Assembly: GCF_012939955.1 (NCBI RefSeq)
Contig: NZ_SPMY01000055.1
Coordinates: forward strand, 1-54,113
Direction of reading: 5' to 3'
Source: Candidatus Accumulibacter phosphatis
Lineage (GTDB): Bacteria; Pseudomonadota; Gammaproteobacteria; Burkholderiales; Rhodocyclaceae
DNA length: 54,113 nucleotides
Below, piece by piece: positions 44,235 through 52,654 of the stretch. The notes beneath the pieces are model-generated. The model was not told the origin of the DNA and searched no databases. It worked only from the letters and a program-made list of their open reading frames with translations. The first letter of the stretch is position 1; each line of letters opens with the position of its first letter. The position numbers and the translations under genes were made by a program.

Positions 44235-44566
44235 GTTTCGCTCCTGGGTTTGGCTGGCTTGGCGGGCTTGGCGGGTTTGCGCGCCCGCGCCTTGCGCGCT
44301 TCAGCGGGGGCACGGGTCGGCCGAACAACGGGGGTGAGGATTGCTGTCCACCCCGGCAACGGCGGCCGAAATAGCGTTGGCCGCGGTGGCGTTTCGACTA
44401 CAAGCCGCCGGCTGACGACCACATCGACCGCCTCGGGCGCACTGCGCCGTCCATTGTTGCTCACCACCACCAACTGGAAGCGGTGCGTGCCGACGGACAG
44501 GCCGGCATCGACCACCACCACGGGTTCGGCGGTTTCGACGGTGCGCCCCTTGACAAAAGTGGTCAT
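44231..44566 (-). CDS. Small Ig-like protein with a basic Ala/Lys/Pro tail
   Basis: A 111-residue protein. Residues 1-55 form one short beta-sandwich (PVVVVDAGLSVGTHRFQLVV; SNNGRRSAPEAVDVVV), matching the first half of the neighbouring 103-residue protein. A tail with a PAKPAKPAKP repeat and many Arg/Lys residues follows. GGAG precedes the ATG. It overlaps the next gene by ATGA. No family is recognised; a structural or bridging role is inferred. Confidence 0.65.
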   Translation of the reverse strand: MTTFVKGRTVETAEPVVVVDAGLSVGTHRFQLVVVSNNGRRSAPEAVDVVVSRRLVVETPPRPTLFRPPLPGWTAILTPVVRPTRAPAEARKARARKPAKPAKPAKPRSET

Positions 44567-44588
44567 CGCATCGGCTCCGCTTGGCGAC

Positions 44589-44900
44589 TCAGGGCTGACC
44601 CATGTAAGTCCACAAATAGGTCACCACACGGCCACCGCCAGCATCGAAGGACCGGCTGCCATCGAGGTTGAAGCTGGTCGCGAAGTCCACGCTGCGCGGT
44701 GCATTCAGCACGGCGGTGGGGTTTTCGGTATCGGCGACGATGACGATCACGTCGTCAGCAATCGAGCTGTTGCCGGAGTCGTCCACCACCACCAGACGGA
44801 AGGTGTGGCGCCCCAGCGGCAGCGCAGAATCGGCGGACAGGGTGACTTCGACGGTAGGGGTCTCGGTCTTGACCTCCTGGTTGATGATGAACTCGGCCAT
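44589..44900 (-). CDS. Small Ig/PKD-like protein
   Basis: A 103-residue protein. The first half (PTVEVTLSADSALPLGRHTF; RLVVVDDSGNSSIADDVIVI) is an Ig-like strand pattern, and the second half (PTAVLNAPRSVDFATSFNLD; GSRSFDAGGGRVVTYLWTYM) is PKD-like. AAGGAGCC precedes the ATG. Its C-terminus resembles the last 40 residues of the gpI-like protein encoded by the previous gene. There is no signal peptide, so it is likely part of the particle. Confidence 0.7.
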   Translation of the reverse strand: MAEFIINQEVKTETPTVEVTLSADSALPLGRHTFRLVVVDDSGNSSIADDVIVIVADTENPTAVLNAPRSVDFATSFNLDGSRSFDAGGGRVVTYLWTYMGQP

Positions 44901-44967
44901 TTTTGGCTCCTTGTGTCGGGTTGAGTTGCGGGTGGTTTTACCAGCGCTGTTGCCGCGCTGCTGGCAC

Positions 44968-47466
44968 CTAGTCTGTCAGGCGCCATCGATACTCGATGAT
45001 GCGTCCGCCAGGCGCGGCGCTCGAGCCGCTGCCATCGAGGACGAAGCTGCGACCGTGCGCGACGGCCATGTCGGGGCCGGCATCAGCCACCGGCGGCACC
45101 AGCGGCAGCGGTGACAGCGCACCTGACAAACGCGGGTCCAGGCTGCCGACGCCGAGCACGTAATCGCCGTTGCCGAGGCTGCTGACGCCGAGCCGAGCCG
45201 CAATGCGCTCGCGCGGCGGGCCAAGGTAGGTATCGACACCGACCAGGCTGGCAATGCCGACCAGCAGCGGCCAGGTCGCAGTCGCCACCTGCACTTCGAC
45301 ATGGGCCGGCGCTTCGAGCTCGACGATGCGGCGGAGCAGGCCAAGGTCCTGTGGCTCGACGCGCTGGTGCACCAGCACCAGCGCGCGGAAGGCCAGCTGG
45401 TCGTAGAAAGCAAGCACCGCCGAGCGCTCGGCGCTCGAAATCAGCTCGTCGCGGAACAGTGCCAGCAGTTCGACGCGTTCGGCCTCGCCGAGAACCAGGG
45501 TATCGCCGACCACCGAATTGCCGCTGATGACCAGGCCTGGCAAAAGCGGGTCGTCCGCGACGTTGAGGTTCACGCCGAGCAGCGTGCTCATCAGCCGGCG
45601 CATGCGAAAGCCTTCCAGGACCACGATCTCGCCGCCACGCACGCCGCCGTCGCTGGCGATGTCGAGCGCCAGCCGCAGACCGCGCTGGCTGCCGTGGTAG
45701 CGCGCCAGCTCGCTCGAACGGACGAGCCATTCGCGCCGCCGCCCCTCCGGCAGCACGGCGTCGAAGGCCACGCCGAGCCAGCCAGCGAGCCATTCGAGCG
45801 ACTCTTCCGGCACCACCACCGGGTCGCTCGCCAGATGAGCAGCGGCGACGCGGTCTTCAAGCGGAGTGAGCACGCCTTCGACGTTGCCCAGCAGACGCTC
45901 GAGGAAATCGGCGGGCGTCGCCACGCCAGGACTTTCCGCGGCGGCGCCGAATTCGCTTTCGCGATAGAGGCGCGGCAGATATTGATCACGGTAGGAGAAG
46001 CGCGAGCCGTAGGCGCGCAAGGCGGCCAGTTCAGGCGAATCACGCCCCGCGCCGAAAAACGCCACACGCACCCACAGATAGCGGCCGCTGAGAGCGCGCA
46101 CGCGATGCGCGGCACGCTGGACCAGCGCCGTCCACAGTCCGGCGCGGCCGGGCTCGGGCGCGCCCCAGGCACCCAGGCCGGGATGGCCAGGCAGCTCGGA
46201 AGGCTGCCGTTCCCAAACCGCGTGCGGCACGGGCCCGGCGGGCAGTGACTCGTCGGGCAGTTCACCGAAGACATGCGCGTGCCATTCATCGACCACCGCA
46301 GGGCTCGGCTCGGCGCTCGTCGCCAACCACACCAGCAGGCCGCAGCCGACCGGCAGGCGGGCTTCGGCGTAGAGCCGGTGCCAGACCGTCCGCTGGTCGC
46401 CGCTGTCGATGAGGTGCATCGCCGCGCTGCTGAAATTCGCCGCCTCGCCGCGGCGGGCGAGGTTGGCCAGCGACAGCCGGTAAAGCGGTTCGAGCGCGCC
46501 GCCCGCCAGCGGGTAACGTGGAGGATCGTCGAGGCGATGGGCGAAAGGCGCTTCCTCGGCAGCGCTCGCCAGCGGGTAGATGTCGCCGGCCGGCTGCAGC
46601 GTCAGCGCCACCGCGGGCGAACCCCTGGGCACCCACACTGGCGCGTCACGGCGGCCCGGCACGCGCGCCACGATGGCATAGCTTCCGCCGTCGCTGAGCC
46701 AGTCGATCGCATAGGCGAAGATCGCACCGGCCAGCGTCTGCGCCGGTCCGAGCCTGGCCAGCAGCCGATCGAACAGGCGCAGGCGACATTCGCCATCGCC
46801 GAACCATGACAACAGCGCCAGCGTGCCGTCGGCGGCAAGCGTCAGCGCCTGCGGCCGCTCGCCGGCCGGCCAGACAACGTCGTCGAAAATCTTCAGCGTT
46901 GGCGGACTGGGGTTTTCGGGATCGGGGCGGAAAGTGCCCGGCGCGTAGCCAACCGCCGGCCGCTCCGGCTGGAGGCAGCCGCTGAGGTGACCGAGGCGAC
47001 CGCTGGCACGTTCCAGCAGCCACACGCCGCCGCGTGGATCGGCGGCAAGACGCCAGGCCTGGAAGTCCGGTGTCGGCAAAACGGTGTCCGGCCAGCGACC
47101 GCGCAGGTCGTGCAGCAGGAGGCGTTCGCCCAGCGCCACGTAGAGCACGTCGTCGAAGCCGGCAGTAAAGTCCAGCGGTCGCTCGGTGAGTGGCAGCAAA
47201 GTCGCCACCGCCGGCAGATGACTGACGACGACGATGGCCATCGCCGCTTGCTCCCAGCGCGCGCTGGCGCCGTGCCGGTCGACCGACTGCGGCAGACGTT
47301 CGAGCGCCGCCGCGGCGATCCCGGCGGCGTCCGCCGGAGCTGCCGAGAGACGGCGCTCGCTGGCCAGGCGCAAGGCGCGGCAAGCGGCACGGTAATCGAC
47401 GTGACTGCGCCCCGGCCAGTGCCGGTCGTCGGCCAGTAACCAGAAGCGCTGTCCGTTGGCATCCAT
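44968..47466 (-). CDS. gpI-like baseplate/tail protein with propeller-like N-terminus
   Basis: An 832-residue protein. The N-terminal 450 residues have repeated W/G-rich blade-like segments (DVLYVALGERLLLHDLRGRW; AADPRGGVWLLERASGRLGH). From about residue 490 comes a phage tail protein I-like domain (YLPRLYRESEFGAAAESPGV; DFLERLLGNVEGVLTPLEDR; EESLEWLAGWLGVAFDAVLP; RGLRLALDIASDGGVRGGEI). The last 40 residues are PKD-like. In contractile systems this protein joins the gpJ-like wedge to form the baseplate arms. The ATG overlaps the stop of the gpJ-like gene (TGATG). It is much longer than P2 gpI (about 180 residues) because of the added N-terminal domain. Confidence 0.8.
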   Translation of the reverse strand: MDANGQRFWLLADDRHWPGRSHVDYRAACRALRLASERRLSAAPADAAGIAAAALERLPQSVDRHGASARWEQAAMAIVVVSHLPAVATLLPLTERPLDFTAGFDDVLYVALGERLLLHDLRGRWPDTVLPTPDFQAWRLAADPRGGVWLLERASGRLGHLSGCLQPERPAVGYAPGTFRPDPENPSPPTLKIFDDVVWPAGERPQALTLAADGTLALLSWFGDGECRLRLFDRLLARLGPAQTLAGAIFAYAIDWLSDGGSYAIVARVPGRRDAPVWVPRGSPAVALTLQPAGDIYPLASAAEEAPFAHRLDDPPRYPLAGGALEPLYRLSLANLARRGEAANFSSAAMHLIDSGDQRTVWHRLYAEARLPVGCGLLVWLATSAEPSPAVVDEWHAHVFGELPDESLPAGPVPHAVWERQPSELPGHPGLGAWGAPEPGRAGLWTALVQRAAHRVRALSGRYLWVRVAFFGAGRDSPELAALRAYGSRFSYRDQYLPRLYRESEFGAAAESPGVATPADFLERLLGNVEGVLTPLEDRVAAAHLASDPVVVPEESLEWLAGWLGVAFDAVLPEGRRREWLVRSSELARYHGSQRGLRLALDIASDGGVRGGEIVVLEGFRMRRLMSTLLGVNLNVADDPLLPGLVISGNSVVGDTLVLGEAERVELLALFRDELISSAERSAVLAFYDQLAFRALVLVHQRVEPQDLGLLRRIVELEAPAHVEVQVATATWPLLVGIASLVGVDTYLGPPRERIAARLGVSSLGNGDYVLGVGSLDPRLSGALSPLPLVPPVADAGPDMAVAHGRSFVLDGSGSSAAPGGRIIEYRWRLTD

Positions 47467-49778
47467 CAGCACAGCTCGGGCACGACCGGCACAGCGACAG
47501 CGCTGTCGTCGGCGAAGGGGTTGGGCAGCGCCGAGAGGTCACCCGGCGCACCACCACTGCCACTGCCAGCCGGATTGTCCACAGCCACCACCGACAGCAG
47601 TTCGGGCAGCTGCCAGGCGGCGAGTTGCAGCGACTGGCTGCCGTCGGGCGTATTGCGCGTCAGCAGCCGCCATTCGCCCTTCCCGGCGATCTCGGCACGT
47701 TCGAAGAGGTTGATGCCGCCGACCTCGGCGATACCGGCGACCCGCGAGATTTCCACTTCCAGTTCACGCTCGCGCAGCGTGCGACCGAGCGGCCAGCCGG
47801 CGCCACCCGGCCCATGCGGCGGTAGCGGCCAGAGCAGCCGGCGCAAGGCCTCGCGCAGCTCGAAGAGCACGGCCTCGCGGCCGAAACCGTCGCGGATCGT
47901 CACGCCCACCGACACGCCGAGTGACACGTATTCACAGCCGATCACATACAGCTCGGTGGCCAGTGGTGTGCGCACCGACAGATGCGCATGCACGCGCTCG
48001 ATGAACGGCCGGTCGGGACGCGGATTGGGCGCCTTGCCGAAGGGCTGCGCCGGCAAGACCATCACGCTGACCACGCCGGGCACATCGAAGCGTCGCTCGC
48101 GTGGCTTGAAGCGCGGCAGCAGCTCGACGCGCGCCACGTCGGTGCCCGGCACCTCCTGCGCCAGGCGACGGTAATCGTCGGCCGTCACGGCGCGCTCGCG
48201 ATGGCGCAGCAGCGCGGGAATGCGCTGTTCGGCGCGGGCCAGGCTTTCGGCATCTTCACCGCCTGCGGTGGCGAGCGGCTGCAGCACCTTGATCGCCGGC
48301 ATCGTCCGCGCCGCACCGACCAGCCGGGCCGAGGAGATTTCGCTCAGGCTGGCCGCCGGCAGATTGCCGGCGCGGCCACCCCCGAAGCGTCCATAGGCCA
48401 GGCGGATGCGCATCTGCCGCTCCGGCACCCGGCCGCGTACGCCATCGCCGAAGCGCAGGCTGCCGGCCTCGGCATCGAGCTCGAAAACCGCCGCCTCACG
48501 CGCCACCAGCGCGTCGGCCGAGAGGGCGGCAAGATCTTCGACCCGCTGCCATGGCTGATAAGCACGGCCTGGCTCCTCGACCTGGATGCGCAGGGTGTCG
48601 GCGTCGACCGACGCGACCGGCAACTGGAAGACCTGGTCGGCAGCGCCGGTCGATACGCCGAGTACGCGGCCTTCGAGAGTGCTGCGCTGATCGACGGCGA
48701 CGGCGTTGATGCCGACCCAGGCCAGCTTGAGACTGCTGACGCCGCTTCCTGGCTTGGGCCGCAGACGCAGCCAGCCGATCAGCCGGGCGGCTTTTTCGGG
48801 ATCGTCGAGGCGCGGTGGATTGTCGCCAACGCCGGCGCGCGGATTCTCGCCGACATCGTTGGCGGCTGCCCAGATCAGCGATTCGTCGGGCATCGGCAGG
48901 CGCAGCACGCCCGGCCGCGTCAGCCCGGCGGTGCTGTCGTTGGCGTCGCCGGGGAAAGGCTCGATGGTCAGGTAGTCGGCATTTATGCCGTCGGCGCCGC
49001 GCGTCACCACTTCCCACAACACCGACACGCGCGCGCGCTGGCCGACTTCCTCGAACAGCGCCGGGGCGGCGATCGCCGGCACCACGCCGACCGACAACAT
49101 CGCCGTCGCGCCGCTGTCGCCGCCGCCGAGCGCCGTGCGTGCGGCGACATTCGTCGCTGCCTGCTGTTCGGGACGCTGCGCGGCGGGCGCCATCAGTGCC
49201 AGCCACAGCGCGCGATCTACGCTCAGCGCGAAGACGTCTACGCCCTCACCACTCGCCGCCTGACCGCCTTCGAAGAGCGGTGAAGCGAGATAGGCTTTGG
49301 CAGCACCGTCGATACGATGCACCTTCTGCAGACCGGCGATCACCGCCTCCATGCGCGCCGCATCGGCGTCGGCGAGCGGCTGCTTGTACCACGCCTCGGC
49401 AGCCACCGGCAGCAAGGTCGTTTCGGCCAGCGTTTCGAAGGGCAGCGGCGCCTTGATGCGCGCCCCCGCGGCGAGCGTCACGGCCGCCAGTTCGGTGGGC
49501 TGGGCAAACGCCAGACTGACGATGGCGGCAGCCGGCCGCGCCGGGCGCAGGCCCTGCCCGAGCAGCTTGAGGAAAACCAGCCGCTGGCGCTCGGGAATCA
49601 GGTTGACGCGATAGAGCAGTGCGTCGCCGAGCCAGGCGAACAGCTCCAGCAGAGTGCGACCGGGGTCGCCCAGGCGTGGGTTGGTCCATTCCGGCGTGTG
49701 CGCCGGGACGCGGGCCAGCAGATCTTCGAGCAGATCGTCGAAGCTGCGGTCATCGAGACGAGGCGGCAGGATCGGCAT
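47466..49778 (-). CDS. gpJ-like baseplate protein
   Basis: A 770-residue protein of the baseplate J / gp6 family (Afp11-like). The N-terminus has EWTNPRLGDPGRTLLELFAW followed by LGDALLYRVNLIPERQRLVF, the family signature. Later segments include RFGDGVRGRVP, YRRLAQEVPGTDVARVELLP, a VSVMVLP strand and the C-terminal LRREL-type helices LRRLLWPLPP. It forms the inner ring of the baseplate with gp25. The ATG overlaps the stop of gp25 (TAATG). Confidence 0.9.
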   Translation of the reverse strand: MPILPPRLDDRSFDDLLEDLLARVPAHTPEWTNPRLGDPGRTLLELFAWLGDALLYRVNLIPERQRLVFLKLLGQGLRPARPAAAIVSLAFAQPTELAAVTLAAGARIKAPLPFETLAETTLLPVAAEAWYKQPLADADAARMEAVIAGLQKVHRIDGAAKAYLASPLFEGGQAASGEGVDVFALSVDRALWLALMAPAAQRPEQQAATNVAARTALGGGDSGATAMLSVGVVPAIAAPALFEEVGQRARVSVLWEVVTRGADGINADYLTIEPFPGDANDSTAGLTRPGVLRLPMPDESLIWAAANDVGENPRAGVGDNPPRLDDPEKAARLIGWLRLRPKPGSGVSSLKLAWVGINAVAVDQRSTLEGRVLGVSTGAADQVFQLPVASVDADTLRIQVEEPGRAYQPWQRVEDLAALSADALVAREAAVFELDAEAGSLRFGDGVRGRVPERQMRIRLAYGRFGGGRAGNLPAASLSEISSARLVGAARTMPAIKVLQPLATAGGEDAESLARAEQRIPALLRHRERAVTADDYRRLAQEVPGTDVARVELLPRFKPRERRFDVPGVVSVMVLPAQPFGKAPNPRPDRPFIERVHAHLSVRTPLATELYVIGCEYVSLGVSVGVTIRDGFGREAVLFELREALRRLLWPLPPHGPGGAGWPLGRTLRERELEVEISRVAGIAEVGGINLFERAEIAGKGEWRLLTRNTPDGSQSLQLAAWQLPELLSVVAVDNPAGSGSGGAPGDLSALPNPFADDSAVAVPVVPELC

Positions 49779-50178
49779 TAGCCTTCCTCCAGTCGAACGG
49801 TCACGGCCAGCGCGCCGGGCGTGCCGGAGCGGGCCAAGCGATAGGCGATCTCCACCCGCAGGTCGGAGGGCTTGTCGGGGACTTCGAACACTTCTACCCG
49901 GTCGAGCAGGATGCGCCGTTCCCAGCGGCCGAGCGAATCCATCACCCAGTCACGAATCTGGCGCCGGGTAGCGAGGCTGTTGGGAGCGTGCAGCAGGCGG
50001 TCGAGTCCGGCGCGAACTCCGGGCGCATCAGTTGCTCACCGGGTCGGGTGCTGAGAATCACGCGGATGCCCTGGCGCACGCTGGCTTCGAGATCCGGCCA
50101 GTCGAGTCGGCCGTGCTCGTCCGGCAAGGCGAACAGCGGCCAGCCAATCAGGGGACGCGGCAGCTGGCTGGTGCTCAT
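49778..50178 (-). CDS. gp25-like baseplate wedge protein, frameshifted as sequenced
   Basis: The start MSTSQLPRPLIGWPLFALPD and EQLMRPEF match the gp25 / GPW family, which begins near DLEASVRQGIRVILSTRPGE. After MRPEF the frame is lost; one frame over it continues AGLDRLLHAPNSLATRRQIR and ends with LEEG at 49778-49780. Adding one base near 50009-50013 (GTTCG-CGCC to GTTCGGCGCC) restores a 133-residue protein of the expected size and the conserved MRPEFG-AGL step. The ATG overlaps the previous stop (ATGA), and the stop overlaps the start of the gpJ-like gene. A missing base in the consensus is the likely cause. Confidence 0.85.
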
Positions 50179-51974
50179 GACTCACCTCCGCTCTTCTTGG
50201 GGAAGGGGATGCAGATCTTGATGAACATCATCCAGCGGAAAAACAGATCGAACAGCGACAGGAAGATGTTCAGCACGATGAAGGCGCAGATGGTGATGAT
50301 CGGAATATTGAAGCTGCAGATCCAGCCGAGCTTGAGGCCATTGTCGGCCGGCTCCTTGCCGTCCATCAGGTCGAGCGGATCGCCGCCGAGCAGGTTCTGC
50401 ATCGACGCCGGAACGGTGAACGCGACGTTGGGCTTGAGCTTCTTGAGCATCTCCTTGTCGCTCGGGTCGGGCAAGGCAATCTGTAGCGGCGGCGCACCGC
50501 TGCCTTCGTACCAGGGGGCAATTACAAAAGCCGGGCTGTAGTCGCCCCACACCGTGCGGGCCGGGCAGACACCTTCGGGCTTGAGACGCACGAAGGCGCG
50601 CAGCACGTAGCGCGCACCCGGGTCGTCGAAGCGTCCGGCGACGCCGCTGACGGCCTCGAAACGCAGACGCAGGCAGGCCGACAGGGCGCGCAACAGGGCA
50701 TCGCCGGTAGTGGCGTCGAGCGCCGGCCAGCCCGCCGGGATGGTCGGCGCCGGCGAGATCGTCTCATCATTGAGCAGGATGCGGCTGGCCGCGGCGAGGA
50801 AATCGCCCGCCGGGCGGCTGCCGGCGATTGGCTTGCCGACGGCGTCGGCGAGCGGCAGGGCAATGCCGTTGAGCACCTCCATCAGCGAATCGGCTTCGGC
50901 GCTGTCGCCGAAAGCGTCGAACTCGACAGCCAGTTGGCGCAGCAGGAGCAGGAGGCGCTTCATCATGCTGCGCTCGGAGTCGCCCGGATTGCCGGCGATG
51001 CTCGCCAGGTCGGGCGTCAGAGCACGGCCCGGCCGCGGGAAGCTGTCGGCGAGGCCGCGCAGCGGGCCGACCAGATGCTCCTTGAAGTCGGCCGTCGTCG
51101 GACCGAACGCGGCCTCGTCGAACTCCGGCGCGCCGCCCTCGGCTTTCTCGCTGCTGGTGGTCGGGATCAGGCCGTAGAACAGCGTCGCAGCTGCCGCCTT
51201 GCAGACGTCGGGCGGAGCGACGAACATCGGCACCACCGATTCGTTGAGCAGCGCATCTTCCTGCGCCGCCAGCAGCGTGCTCACTTCGCGGTCGAGGACC
51301 GGCTGACCGGTCGTCGGCCGGCTCAGTCGGCGCAGTGCTTCGGGGTCGTGGCGATTGCCGCGTGCGGCGCCGTCGGCGGCCGCGGCGATGTTTGCCCAGC
51401 CTTTCAGGCTGTCGCCGGCGCGCATCCAGCCCTGCTTCACTTCATTCCCCTTGGCATCGCGCACCAGCCGACGGATGACCATGCCGGCTCCCTCCACCCG
51501 CTGCGGGTCGATACGTGGCTCGCCCGGTGTATCGCAACGCGCTTCCATCACCGCCAGGTTGAACTGGCGCTGAATCGGCTGGAAGAGCTTGAGCACTGGC
51601 GACCCTTCGGCGGCGCGACGAATGCCTTCGACCAGCTCCTGTTCACTCTTCTGCCCACTTTCCTGCTCGCTCTTGACCACCGGCGCAGCGGCCACCCGCC
51701 CGCCGGCGAGACCCAACTGGCGGCTGGCATCGCGCAGCTTGTTGAAAAGCTCGCGGCCCCTATTGCGTTTGCTGCGCGACCGGGTGTCGCTAGCGGTGGC
51801 CATGCGGGTCGGACGCGCCAGACTGTCGCGCAGAGCGATGCGCCCATTGGCATCGCGCAGACTGGCCAGCACGGCTTCGATGAAGTCGTCGTCGCTGCGC
51901 TGCAGGATCGCCGGCGCGCCGCCAACGGCAAGGTCGCGCGGGGCCGAGAGGATCACCTCGTGATGGCTCACCAT
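50175..51974 (-). CDS. eCIS protein with C-terminal membrane segment
   Basis: A 599-residue protein. The large soluble part includes KLFQPIQRQFNLAVMEARCD, VIRRLVRDAKGNEVKQGWMR, SGVAGRFDDPGARYVLRAFV and ARTVWGDYSPAFVIAPWYEG. The last 44 residues hold a long hydrophobic segment (NIPIITICAFIVLNIFLSLF and DLFFRWMMFIKICIP), enough for one or two helices, ending in a basic tail KKSGGES. I recall this C-terminal pattern in eCIS loci, where it may fix the baseplate to a membrane or line the spike exit. The ATG at 51974 or the adjacent GTG at 51971 (overlapping TGA) may be the start. It overlaps gp25 at its 3' end. Confidence 0.72.
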   Translation of the reverse strand: MVSHHEVILSAPRDLAVGGAPAILQRSDDDFIEAVLASLRDANGRIALRDSLARPTRMATASDTRSRSKRNRGRELFNKLRDASRQLGLAGGRVAAAPVVKSEQESGQKSEQELVEGIRRAAEGSPVLKLFQPIQRQFNLAVMEARCDTPGEPRIDPQRVEGAGMVIRRLVRDAKGNEVKQGWMRAGDSLKGWANIAAAADGAARGNRHDPEALRRLSRPTTGQPVLDREVSTLLAAQEDALLNESVVPMFVAPPDVCKAAAATLFYGLIPTTSSEKAEGGAPEFDEAAFGPTTADFKEHLVGPLRGLADSFPRPGRALTPDLASIAGNPGDSERSMMKRLLLLLRQLAVEFDAFGDSAEADSLMEVLNGIALPLADAVGKPIAGSRPAGDFLAAASRILLNDETISPAPTIPAGWPALDATTGDALLRALSACLRLRFEAVSGVAGRFDDPGARYVLRAFVRLKPEGVCPARTVWGDYSPAFVIAPWYEGSGAPPLQIALPDPSDKEMLKKLKPNVAFTVPASMQNLLGGDPLDLMDGKEPADNGLKLGWICSFNIPIITICAFIVLNIFLSLFDLFFRWMMFIKICIPFPKKSGGES

Positions 51975-52654
51975 ATGTTTCCCGCTCCCGGTGTGTAGCT
52001 GGTGGAGATAACCGACGTCGCCTGCAGGACCTCGCATTTGACGATGCCGGAAAACTTGGCCATGGCTGTATCGACGGTGACCATGCCGGCGCTGACCTTG
52101 ACCTGCGGTGCTTCGACCTTGACCTCGGCACTGGCGGTGATGCTGATCCGTGCCGCCTCCATGACGACCCGATTGCCGTTTGAGTCCTCGACGGTGACCT
52201 TGCCCGGTCCGTCGGAGAGTGTAAGCTTCTGCCCACCCGGCGTTTCGAGGACCAACTGTTCCTGACCCTGCTGATCATCCAGGGTGACGGTAACGCCGTT
52301 CTTCGAGCGAATTCGCTTGAAGCGATTGCCCTCGTCGCCGAGTTCGGCCGGTGCCGCGTTGGCACCGCTCCACAGCCCACCGACGACCAGTGGATAGCGT
52401 GGATCGCCTTGCAGGAAGACGACCAGCACCTCGTCATCGACATCGGGCATCAGGAAAGCGCCGCGATCGGCACCCGCAAAGGGGCACACCACGCGCGCCC
52501 ACAGCGGTGCGTCCTGACCCTCGAAGGCATCGAAGGCGAGCAGGCGAATCTGCACCCGATTGCGGCGTTCCGGGTCGGCGATGTCCACGACCCGTGCCAG
52601 CTGGGCGCCGTTGAGCCATCCGGCGGCGGGCTGAAAATGCGGCGCACGATCCAT
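51968..52654 (-). CDS. gp5/VgrG-like baseplate spike protein
   Basis: A 228-residue protein. The N-terminal OB-fold-like domain (RVVDIADPERRNRVQIRLLA; ARVVCPFAGADRGAFLMPDV; DDEVLVVFLQGDPRYPLVVG) matches phage baseplate assembly / gp5 proteins. The C-terminal part is a beta-repeat spike (FKRIRSKNGVTVTLDDQQGQ; LETPGGQKLTLSDG; VEDSNGNRVVMEAARISITA; KVEAPQVKVSAGMVTVDTAM). It should form the trimeric needle that pierces the target membrane. The start codon overlaps the stop of the gpD-like gene (TGATG). Confidence 0.88.
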   Translation of the reverse strand: MDRAPHFQPAAGWLNGAQLARVVDIADPERRNRVQIRLLAFDAFEGQDAPLWARVVCPFAGADRGAFLMPDVDDEVLVVFLQGDPRYPLVVGGLWSGANAAPAELGDEGNRFKRIRSKNGVTVTLDDQQGQEQLVLETPGGQKLTLSDGPGKVTVEDSNGNRVVMEAARISITASAEVKVEAPQVKVSAGMVTVDTAMAKFSGIVKCEVLQATSVISTSYTPGAGNIW

